Source: Paenibacillus_AQ nitricinens (lineage in GTDB: Bacteria > Bacillota > Bacilli > Paenibacillales > Paenibacillaceae). Taken from it: a stretch of DNA of 64,000 nucleotides. The stretch covers positions 6,262,001 through 6,326,000 of the forward strand of contig NZ_CP183948.1 of NCBI RefSeq assembly GCF_052056485.1, given 5' to 3'. Numbering within the stretch: position 1 is the stretch's first letter; each line of letters opens with the position of its first letter. Below are positions 35,535-42,814 of the stretch, one piece after another. The translations under genes and the position numbers were made by a program. The notes under the pieces are model-generated. The model did no database searches. It saw only the letters and a list, made by a program, of their open reading frames with translations, and was not told the DNA's origin.

Positions 35535-36817
35535 GAGCTTACCTCCCCGTTTGCTTGTTTAGCATAAGTATGAATGAGTTCGGATAGGATGTCCACCGCC
35601 TGGTCGATCTCCTCTTTGCTTACATATAGATTAGGCAGCAGGCGAAGGACATTAGGACCCGCTGTCACGAACAACAGGCCTTTCTTTTGTCCAGCCAATA
35701 CAATATCGCCCGCTGGTGATTGACATTCAATCCCGATCAACAGTCCTTTACCACGGATATCCTTCACAAAAGAACAGTCCGCCAGCTTCTCTTTCAAAAG
35801 ACCTGTCAGGTACTTACCCATTTCTTCGGCACGTTGTGGAAGCTCATCCTCCAGCATCGTTTCAATCGTCGCTGCCATAACCGCTGTTGCGAGCGGTGTT
35901 CCCCCGAAGGTGGACGCATGGCTGCCCGGTGAGAAAGCCTCACGCAAATAGCCTTTGCCAAGCATTAAGCCTGCTGGAAACCCACTAGCAATCCCCTTAG
36001 CCAAGGTGAAAATATCCGGTTCAATTCCATAATGCTGATGAGCGAACAACTTGCCTGTACGTCCCATACCGGTCTGTACTTCGTCTACAATTAGAAGCAG
36101 TCCGTGTTTCTCACATAGCGCCACAACAGCGTTCAAGAACTCAGGTTCTACCTCAAGCACGCCACCCTCTGCAAGTACCATCTCCAGCATAATAGCAGCT
36201 GTGTGATCGCCAATAGCAGCCTCTAACGCTGGGAGATCATGCAAAGGTACCGTCTTAAAGCCTGCTGGAAGCGGCAGGAAGCCTTCTTTTACCTTTTGCT
36301 GACCTGTAGCAGTCAGTGTAGCTAACGTACGACCATGGAAAGATTGTTCAAACGTAATGATTTCATAACGATCAGCACCCTTTACCTTCTGGTGGTAACG
36401 GCGAGCCAGCTTAATAGCAGCCTCATTCGCTTCTGCCCCACTATTGCAGAAAAATACTTGATCAGCGCAGCTATTCTCTGTCAAAAGATTTGCAACTTTG
36501 TCCTGTCCCGGAATATGGAACAGGTTCGAGACATGCCAGAGCGTGTCAATCTGATCCTTCAGCTTCGCACCGACTTTTTCAGGAGCATGACCTAGACTGG
36601 TCACAGCTAATCCACTTGTAAAATCAAGATACTTATTGCCCTTATCATCCCATACCCAGGTGCCCTTGCCTTTAACTAAGCTAAGATCATATCTGGCGTA
36701 AGAAGGGAATACCGCGCTAAGCTTGCCTGCTGCAACATCCGGTGTACCTGATCCTACGGTATCGGTCTGCTGTGCCCCTGCTTGCGAATCCAATTCCGTT
36801 TGTGTAAGCTTGCTCAT
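35531..36817 (-). CDS. argD: Acetylornithine aminotransferase
   Basis: PLP-dependent class III aminotransferase converting N-acetylglutamate semialdehyde to N-acetylornithine. 428 residues; PLP lysine in TLAKGIASGFPAGLM, cofactor motif NSGAEANEAAIKLAR, and IVDEVQTGMGRTG. The first 30 residues are low-complexity and polar (QTELDSQAGAQQTD), longer than usual. RBS GGGAGAG. It lies 70 bp behind argB. Confidence 0.95.
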   Translation of the reverse strand: MSKLTQTELDSQAGAQQTDTVGSGTPDVAAGKLSAVFPSYARYDLSLVKGKGTWVWDDKGNKYLDFTSGLAVTSLGHAPEKVGAKLKDQIDTLWHVSNLFHIPGQDKVANLLTENSCADQVFFCNSGAEANEAAIKLARRYHQKVKGADRYEIITFEQSFHGRTLATLTATGQQKVKEGFLPLPAGFKTVPLHDLPALEAAIGDHTAAIMLEMVLAEGGVLEVEPEFLNAVVALCEKHGLLLIVDEVQTGMGRTGKLFAHQHYGIEPDIFTLAKGIASGFPAGLMLGKGYLREAFSPGSHASTFGGTPLATAVMAATIETMLEDELPQRAEEMGKYLTGLLKEKLADCSFVKDIRGKGLLIGIECQSPAGDIVLAGQKKGLLFVTAGPNVLRLLPNLYVSKEEIDQAVDILSELIHTYAKQANGEVSS

Positions 36818-36887
36818 TCTAAGTCACTCTCCCATCTTGTGCTCCTGTGTACCAGGCTGCACCTCTAAATGATATTCATCTATGATT

Positions 36888-37718
36888 CTACGAACGAATA
36901 ATACGTGTGCCTATCGCTTCACCTTGCAGTACTCGGCTAAGCACCCGCGGTTCTTTTCCATCCACAATAATAACCTCTGAAACGCTGCCTTGAATGCAAT
37001 CGATAGCTGCCCGTACTTTTGGGATCATGCCGCCGTAGATTTCTCCACTTTCGATTAAGGCTTCGATTTCCTGTACGGTAACGGATGGAAGTACAACCTT
37101 TTGGCCTTCCACCGTACTCATAATGCCAGGGACATCTGTGACTACGATCATTTGGGGAGACTCTACATAAGAAGCGACTGCCCCTGCTGCTGTATCTGCG
37201 TTAATATTGTAGCGCTGACCTGCAGCATCAACTCCGATAGGCGCAATGACTGGGATATAACCCATGCCAATAATTCCTGTTACAATCTCAGCCTTTACTT
37301 CCGTTACTTCTCCTACCAAACCTACTTCAGCGCTATTAGCTACAGGTCTAGCAGTAATCATATTTCCATCAATGCCGGATAGCCCTAGAGCTAGACCGCC
37401 ACTTTCTTGAATTCGTCTTACAATCGCCTTGTTAATGCTCCCTGCCAACGTCATCTCAACGACATCTAGCACGGCTTCAGTAGTTACTCGCAGACCGTTT
37501 ACAAAGCTGCTTTCAATGCCCAATTTTGCTAGATTCTCTGAAATGGCTGGCCCTCCGCCATGAACAATTACAGGCTGAATGCCTTCTTGCTGCAAATCTC
37601 GCAAATCCTCGAAAAAAGAATCCGGAAGCGCAGCTAACGTACTGCCGCCGCATTTCATCACAAACAATCCACTGCCATCTAATGCATCTATAAGTTCAAG
37701 CTCGCTGTTTAGCGTCAT
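36888..37718 (-). CDS. argB: Acetylglutamate kinase
   Basis: Cytoplasmic kinase of about 276 residues of the amino-acid kinase family, phosphorylating N-acetylglutamate. Motifs MKCGGSTLA (with G for the more usual KIGG form), VIVHGGGPAI, NINADTAAGAVA and GGMIPKVRAA. ATG 37718 has AAGGGAAGGA 8 nt upstream and is preferred to GTG 37757, which overlaps the intergenic space without a ribosome site. It follows argJ by 42 bp. Confidence 0.94.
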   Translation of the reverse strand: MTLNSELELIDALDGSGLFVMKCGGSTLAALPDSFFEDLRDLQQEGIQPVIVHGGGPAISENLAKLGIESSFVNGLRVTTEAVLDVVEMTLAGSINKAIVRRIQESGGLALGLSGIDGNMITARPVANSAEVGLVGEVTEVKAEIVTGIIGMGYIPVIAPIGVDAAGQRYNINADTAAGAVASYVESPQMIVVTDVPGIMSTVEGQKVVLPSVTVQEIEALIESGEIYGGMIPKVRAAIDCIQGSVSEVIIVDGKEPRVLSRVLQGEAIGTRIIRS

Positions 37719-37760
37719 ATAATCGATATCCTTCCCTTGTGGGCTTAAGCACGCCACAAA

Positions 37761-38993
37761 TTAGGTACGATATGCAGCGTTAATCCGCACATAATCGTAA
37801 GTTAGGTCACAGCCCCAAGCTGTAGCCTTTCCGGTTCCATCATGCAAATCTACAGTGATCAGCACAGTTTCACTTTTTTGCAAATAAGCCAAAGCCTTTT
37901 CCTCGTCAAAAGCAACTGGCTTCGAGTGCAAGAGCACCTCAATCTCACCTAATGAAATATTTACATGCTCTGGCGATACCGGAACACCCGCACGCCCAAC
38001 CGCAGCAATAATCCGTCCCCAGTTCGCATCCGCTCCAAAAATAGCAGATTTCACTAGACTAGAGCCTACCACTGTCTTGGCAATCGCTGCTGCCGCCTCA
38101 TCATGAACTGCACCATTCACTTGCACCTCGATCAGGTGAGTCGCACCTTCGCCATCCCGCGCAATAGCCTTGGCTAGCGTCTGGCAGACATGCGTGAAGC
38201 CAGCAGCAAAAGCGTCCCAATCCGGATGAAGCCGAGTCAGCTTCTCATTACCTGCAAGCCCACTAGCCATCGAAACTAGCATATCATTCGTGCTTGTATC
38301 TCCATCCACTGTAATCATATTAAAAGTAACGTTCGTAGCAGAACGAAGTAGACTGTGTAAATCCTCCGCTGAAATATCAGCATCTGTAGTCATAAAACCG
38401 AGCATGGTAGCCATGTTAGGATGAATCATCCCGGAGCCCTTCGCGGCTCCAGCAATAATAACTTCTACACCACCAACAAGCACCTTTACGGCAACCTCTT
38501 TTTTAACTAAATCAGTTGTAAGGATGGCCTGACAGAATTCTTCCGCTCCAGCAGCCCCACCGTCCAGCTTCTCTGGCAGTGCAGTAATACCGCTACGTAC
38601 GCAATCCATCTTCAGCAGCTCACCGATCACACCAGTCGAAGCGACAGCAACATCATTAACCTCTACGCCCAAATGTTGAGCCGCAGCAGCGCGCATCTCA
38701 TAAGCATCGGCCTCACCTTGTTCACCTGTGCAGGCATTAGCATTCCCGCTGTTCACGATTACCGCCTGCAACGTTCCGTTCAAAAGACTTTCCCGTGTCA
38801 CCTTCAGAGGAGCCGCCTGAAAAACATTCGTCGTATACACAGCTGCCGCCGTTGCCGGAACCTCGCAGACAATCACTCCGAGATCGTTGCGATCTGTTTT
38901 TTTCAGACCACAGTGCAGTCCTCCGGACTTAAAGCCTTTAGGTGAAGTAATGCTGCCACCTTCCAAGGTAGTAAATAATTCAATCTCGCTCAT
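37761..38993 (-). CDS. argJ: Bifunctional ornithine acetyltransferase / N-acetylglutamate synthase
   Basis: Transfers acetyl from N-acetylornithine to glutamate (and, in bifunctional forms, from acetyl-CoA). 410 residues, usual length. The self-cleavage site is in MIHPNMATMLGF, between Ala and the nucleophilic Thr. The start at 38993 (MSEIELF) fits the family, although its ribosome site is weak (AAGGAT, far upstream); 20 bp separate it from the argC stop, so reinitiation after argC is likely. Confidence 0.95.
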   Translation of the reverse strand: MSEIELFTTLEGGSITSPKGFKSGGLHCGLKKTDRNDLGVIVCEVPATAAAVYTTNVFQAAPLKVTRESLLNGTLQAVIVNSGNANACTGEQGEADAYEMRAAAAQHLGVEVNDVAVASTGVIGELLKMDCVRSGITALPEKLDGGAAGAEEFCQAILTTDLVKKEVAVKVLVGGVEVIIAGAAKGSGMIHPNMATMLGFMTTDADISAEDLHSLLRSATNVTFNMITVDGDTSTNDMLVSMASGLAGNEKLTRLHPDWDAFAAGFTHVCQTLAKAIARDGEGATHLIEVQVNGAVHDEAAAAIAKTVVGSSLVKSAIFGADANWGRIIAAVGRAGVPVSPEHVNISLGEIEVLLHSKPVAFDEEKALAYLQKSETVLITVDLHDGTGKATAWGCDLTYDYVRINAAYRT

Positions 38994-39013
38994 GTTATTT
39001 GTACCGCTGATCC

Positions 39014-40069
39014 TTATGGATACACAGGTGTGTAGCCGAGGCCAAGGGTTTCCTCCCATCCCATCATCAAATTAAGGTTCTGTATTGCCTGACCTGCCGC
39101 ACCTTTTACAACGTTATCAATGACGGAGACGATCGTCACCCGCCCTGTACGAGCATCTGTTGCAAATCCGATATCACAATAATTAGAGCCGCTAACTTCT
39201 TTTGTCGCTGGAATCACACCTGCATCGCGCACCCGCACATAAGGTCTGCCCGCATAATATTCACGATATAAATTCACAAAATCCTGCTCCGTATAATTGC
39301 CCGTCATTCCTGCATACATCGTACTCATAATACCTCGGCTCATCGGCACGAGATGTGTGGTGAACGTTACGGTTACCTTTTCTCCAGCAATCTCCGTGAG
39401 CGTCTGCTCAATTTCTGGTATATGTTGATGTTTATTTATTTTATAAGTTTTTAAGTTCTCGTTTATCTCTGCATAATGCACCATCAGACTCGTTCCGCGT
39501 CCTGCTCCGGTAACCCCTGATTTGGCATCAATAATAATACTGTCATGCTTAATCCAGCCTGCCTGAATGGCAGGAATTAGTCCAAGAAGTGTAGCCGTAG
39601 GATAACAGCCTGGATTAGATATAAAATCAACCCCAGCCGCGCGCTCTCCGAACACCTCACAAAGTCCGTATACAGCCTGCTCTAGGTATTCATCAGCCGG
39701 AGCCGGATGTTTATACCAGTGTTCATACTCTGCGCCATTCTTCAATCGGAAATCACCGGATAGATCTACGACCTTTAGTCCAGCTTCCAGCAGCTGCGGC
39801 ACCAGCTTTGCACTTACACCAGACGGTGTAGCCGTAAAAACCACATCCGCCCGCTCAGCCATCTGAGCCGGATCAACGCCATCCAGCCTTCGGTCAATAA
39901 TGCCCGTCAAATGAGGAAACCCTTCCTCTATTGCATCCCCTGCACTTGATGAGGAAATCACCGAAGTAATCTCTACCTTAGGATGACTTTGTAGTAGCCG
40001 AATCAGCTCTACGCCTCCATAACCCGTTGATCCAACAATCGCCGCCCTCAGCTTGCCTTCCACTGTCAT
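39014..40069 (-). CDS. argC: N-acetyl-gamma-glutamyl-phosphate reductase
   Basis: NADPH-dependent reductase, first gene of the arginine operon. About 351 residues; Rossmann motif VGSTGYGGVELIRLL, catalytic Cys in SNPGCYPTA, and the LVPMSRGIM and HQHIPEIEQ blocks. ATG 40069 is 5 nt after AGGAAG; a GTG at 40063 is an alternative. The operon promoter with an ARG-box-like operator is directly upstream. Confidence 0.96.
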   Translation of the reverse strand: MTVEGKLRAAIVGSTGYGGVELIRLLQSHPKVEITSVISSSSAGDAIEEGFPHLTGIIDRRLDGVDPAQMAERADVVFTATPSGVSAKLVPQLLEAGLKVVDLSGDFRLKNGAEYEHWYKHPAPADEYLEQAVYGLCEVFGERAAGVDFISNPGCYPTATLLGLIPAIQAGWIKHDSIIIDAKSGVTGAGRGTSLMVHYAEINENLKTYKINKHQHIPEIEQTLTEIAGEKVTVTFTTHLVPMSRGIMSTMYAGMTGNYTEQDFVNLYREYYAGRPYVRVRDAGVIPATKEVSGSNYCDIGFATDARTGRVTIVSVIDNVVKGAAGQAIQNLNLMMGWEETLGLGYTPVYP

Positions 40070-40088
40070 CCCCACTTCCTGCTTATCA

Positions 40089-40164
40089 TGAATATATTAT
40101 TTAATATAATGCATACCGTCTTAGAAATATGTATTATTATACATCCCAATTAATATAAATACAA
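40089..40164 (-). promoter_or_regulatory. argC promoter with ARG-box-like operators
   Basis: On the minus strand: -35 TTGTAT (40159-40164), exactly 17 bp, -10 TATAAT (40136-40141). The -10 lies inside the palindrome ATGTATTATTATACAT (40129-40144), which matches the ArgR/AhrC half-site pattern TGNAT-N4-ATNCA. A second AT-rich TGAAT/TGCAT-containing stretch (about 40089-40115) is a weaker site. Binding here would block RNA polymerase when arginine is abundant. Confidence 0.7.
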
Positions 40165-40209
40165 CACAATATGTGAACTTTATTTCCTCCTAAATATAAC
40201 CTCATTTAC

Positions 40210-40260
40210 AAAAAAAGAGAAGCGCCGCCTCCCCCGTAGGTGAGATTACGCTTCCCTTTT
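40210..40260 (-). terminator. Terminator of the YitT-family gene
   Basis: Stem GGGAAGCG with CGCTTCTC (40249-40256 and 40217-40224) plus inner pairing, followed on the minus strand by seven T. The upstream arm overlaps the last codons and stop of the gene. Confidence 0.75.
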
Positions 40261-41130
40261 AAACCCTTCGCCCAGCACTTCATGAGCTTCGGTAATAATC
40301 ACAAATGCACTTGTATCTACAGATTGGACAATCGCTTTCAGTCTCGACACTTCATTCTGGCCTACCACTACCATCAGAACGGTACGTGCATCACCAGTAT
40401 ACCCGCCATGTGCGTCCAGCTTCGTCAGACCACGATCTAAATCATTTAATATCGCTTCAGATATTTCTTCCGTCTTGTCAGAGATTATGTACGCAACCTT
40501 CGTATAACGAAAGCCTACCTCTATCGCGTTAATGGCCTTACCTGTCACAAATAATCCGATCAGCGCATACAGTGCTTGCTCCATACCGAGTATAAATGCA
40601 GCTAACACAATGACTGTCCCGTCTAGCAGCACTACAGAAATCGAGAAGCTGAGACCGGATATCTTTTGAATAATCTGCGCCAAAATCGTGAGTCCACCTG
40701 TCGATCCACGTCCACGGAACACAAGACCTAGTCCCACTCCGACACAGATACCGCCATAAATGGAGGCTAAGAGTGGATTGGTTGTAGGTGCAGGTAAATC
40801 TTTCGTCACAAGGATGAACAACGGCAGTACAAAACTCCCAAGCAGTGAGCGTACTCCATATTGCTTACCTAGGAAAATTACCCCGAGCACAAACAGTGGA
40901 ATATTAAGTGCCCATTGCGTGTAAGCCGGTTCAGCTCCAAACCAGGCTTCAGCCAATACAGACAGACCGGATACACCACCAGAAGCAATATGATTCGGCA
41001 GAAAAAAGAGATTAAACCCCAGCGCTGTCACTAACGAACCGAGCAGAATTAGCGTTGTATCCACTACATGTCGGAGTGGTCCATTTAGAGGAATTAGTGG
41101 GGGTTTATTACGTGAATTGATTTTTTGCAT
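40246..41130 (-). CDS. YitT family membrane protein (YvjA-like)
   Basis: Membrane protein of 294 residues with five to six hydrophobic segments (about 25-205; GFNLFFLPNHIASGGVSGLS is a family block) and a C-terminal soluble DUF2179 domain (about 215-285). The B. subtilis orthologue by position, yvjA, also lies between prfB and ftsE. The transported substrate, if any, is unknown. A degenerate copy of repeat family A lies upstream at about 41228-41270. Confidence 0.85.
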   Translation of the reverse strand: MQKINSRNKPPLIPLNGPLRHVVDTTLILLGSLVTALGFNLFFLPNHIASGGVSGLSVLAEAWFGAEPAYTQWALNIPLFVLGVIFLGKQYGVRSLLGSFVLPLFILVTKDLPAPTTNPLLASIYGGICVGVGLGLVFRGRGSTGGLTILAQIIQKISGLSFSISVVLLDGTVIVLAAFILGMEQALYALIGLFVTGKAINAIEVGFRYTKVAYIISDKTEEISEAILNDLDRGLTKLDAHGGYTGDARTVLMVVVGQNEVSRLKAIVQSVDTSAFVIITEAHEVLGEGFKREA

Positions 41131-41227
41131 TTCAAGGCGCTCCTTAAAGTGTCATCTTGCTTTACGTAAGAAGAAACGGGTACACCATCCATATCAAAGA
41201 ATGGGATCCGTTTCCTCAAAAAATCAA

Positions 41228-41270
41228 TATAAAGATAGTATGGAGTAACCTTATACTTTCCTATATTCCC
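41228..41270 (-). repeat. Degenerate repeat, family A, partial copy 4
   Basis: About 43 bp resembling the first half of the family A element on the minus strand (GAATATAGGAAAGTATAAGG, then CCATACT). The second half is replaced by an unrelated hairpin (GAAACGG with CCGTTTC, about 41170-41213). It again lies upstream of a minus-strand gene. Confidence 0.55.
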
Positions 41271-41281
41271 GAAAAAATCCC

Positions 41282-42395
41282 TTAGTCCGCCTCAATCTTG
41301 ATCTGGCTACGTAAGTAACCATCAATGAATGCATCCAGGTCTCCGTCCATGACTGCACCCACATTCCCTGTTTCTACGGAAGTGCGGTGATCCTTGACCA
41401 TGTTATACGGATGAAATACATAGGAGCGAATCTGACTGCCCCAGGCAATATCGGATTGCTCGCCGCGAATCTCATCCAAGTGCTGCTGCTGTTCTTGCAG
41501 CTTGCGCTCATACAGCTTGGAACGCAGCATTTTCATCGCTTGCTCACGGTTTTTGATCTGTGAACGTTCGTTCTGACAGGTTACCACCACACCCGACGGC
41601 AAGTGAGTAATCCGTACCGCAGAGTCCGTGGTATTAATATGCTGTCCACCGGCGCCGCTCGCCCGATACGTATCGATTTTCAGATCCTCAGTACGAATCT
41701 CAACGTCTACATCATCGGCAATTTCCGGAACGACATCACAGGATACAAAAGAAGTATGCCTTCTGCCCGAAGAGTCAAAAGGAGAAATCCGTACAAGCCG
41801 ATGGACACCCTTCTCAGCTTTTAGGTATCCGTAGGCGTTGAAGCCTTTAATAAGTAGCGTGACACTCTTAATTCCTGCTTCATCACCCGGTAAATAGTCC
41901 AACACCTCAACCTTGAATCCACGTTTTTCAGCCCAGCGCGTGTACATACGCAGTAGCATTTGTCCCCAGTCTTGGGATTCCGTTCCGCCTGCACCCGGAT
42001 GAAGCTCTAGAATAGCATTCAGCTTGTCATACGGCTGATTAAGCAGCAATTGCAGCTCAAATTCATCCAATTTTCTGCCTAGGCTGCTAATTGTCTCCCC
42101 AATTTCTGCCGCCAGATCTGCATCGCCCTCTTCATCCGCAAGCTCTGCCATCATCGCAGCATCATCGTATTCCTGTTGAAGCTTCTCGTATTGATCTACG
42201 GAAGATTTCACAGCATTCATCTCGGCGATTACGCTTTGCGCTTGCTCACTATTATCCCAAAATCCTGGAGCCGCCATTTTCTCTTCAAAGTTAGAAATCA
42301 TCTCTTGCTTAAGATCTAAGTCAAAGAGACCCCCTAAGGTCAGTTAGTTTCTTGCCTATTTCACGCAAATCCTGCTTTACATTTGGTTCTATCAT
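41282..42395 (-). CDS. prfB: Peptide chain release factor 2, programmed +1 frameshift
   Basis: RF2 terminates at UGA and UAA. The coding sequence is split: 24 codons from ATG 42395, an in-frame TGA at 42323-42321, then the main frame ending at 41282. Joined by a +1 shift the protein is about 370 residues. The SPF stop-codon recognition motif (SPFDSSGRRHTSF) and the catalytic GGQ (SGAGGQHINTTDSAV) are intact. Ribosome site AAAGGTGA before ATG 42395. The ATG at 42301 would truncate the N-terminus and bypass the autoregulatory frameshift, so it is not the true start. It lies between secA and yitT, as in B. subtilis. Confidence 0.95.
42321..42335 (-). promoter_or_regulatory. prfB programmed frameshift site
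   Basis: Minus-strand sequence AGG GGG TCT CTT TGA C. An internal Shine-Dalgarno (AGGGGG, 42335-42330), three bases, the slippery CTT (42326-42324), then TGA followed by C, a weak termination context. This matches the classical E. coli RF2 site except TCT for TAT. Low RF2 lets the ribosome slip +1 and make more RF2. Confidence 0.96.
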
Positions 42396-42439
42396 AGGTC
42401 ACTTCACCTTTCAAAATAGTGTTACGGTCGTCGCTCTAT

Positions 42440-42630
42440 TGGAGATTTAGTGGGATATAGTGATCAAAGTTCGCTTACGCCTTACGGATTATTCTTCCGA
42501 TCGCTGTTGTTTCCAGATTCCTTGAATGGATAACCGCATCGCGGTTGGAATCCGGAAACAAAGGCGAACGCTACGCTTCTACAGAACAATTCCGCCTGCT
42601 CCGCTCCATGATCACCAAACTACTAAAGAT
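42440..42630. repeat. Dispersed palindromic repeat, family B, copy 2
   Basis: The core carries the stem 42507-42521 with 42547-42561 (14 of 15 pairs) around a CCGC/GCGG hairpin, then the invariant AAAGGCGAACGCTACGCT and GCTCCGCTCCAT. Outer arms TTTAGTGGGATATAGTGATCA (about 42446-42466) and their rough inverse (42609-42627) look like degenerate terminal inverted repeats. It occupies the prfB-secA gap; no transposase or ORF is present. Confidence 0.85.
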
Positions 42631-42632
42631 CC

Positions 42633-42686
42633 AAAAAAGCGACTGGGCCGTAAACGGGGGATCCCCCCGGGCCCAGCCGCTCTTTA
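42633..42686 (-). terminator. Terminator of secA
   Basis: Outer stem AGCGGCTGGGCC with GGCCCAGTCGCT and an inner G/C hairpin around GGATCC, followed on the minus strand by TTTTTT. The 128 bp between this and the secA stop hold no gene I would support. Confidence 0.88.
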
Positions 42687-42814
42687 TGGTTAGTATACCC
42701 ATGGAAGCGATAATAAGGACTAGATAAATGGCAAGAGCAGAGAAAACCTCAATCAAACACCAACTTTATCTATACCTTAGTTCGCAAAATATGGTGTATT
42801 TCTAAATGTTTGTC

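Noticed and set aside
42571..42756. Possible 61-residue small membrane protein on the minus strand after secA
   Set aside because: Starts at a TTG with no ribosome site, runs through the secA terminator hairpin and into repeat family B; only the first 25 residues are hydrophobic.
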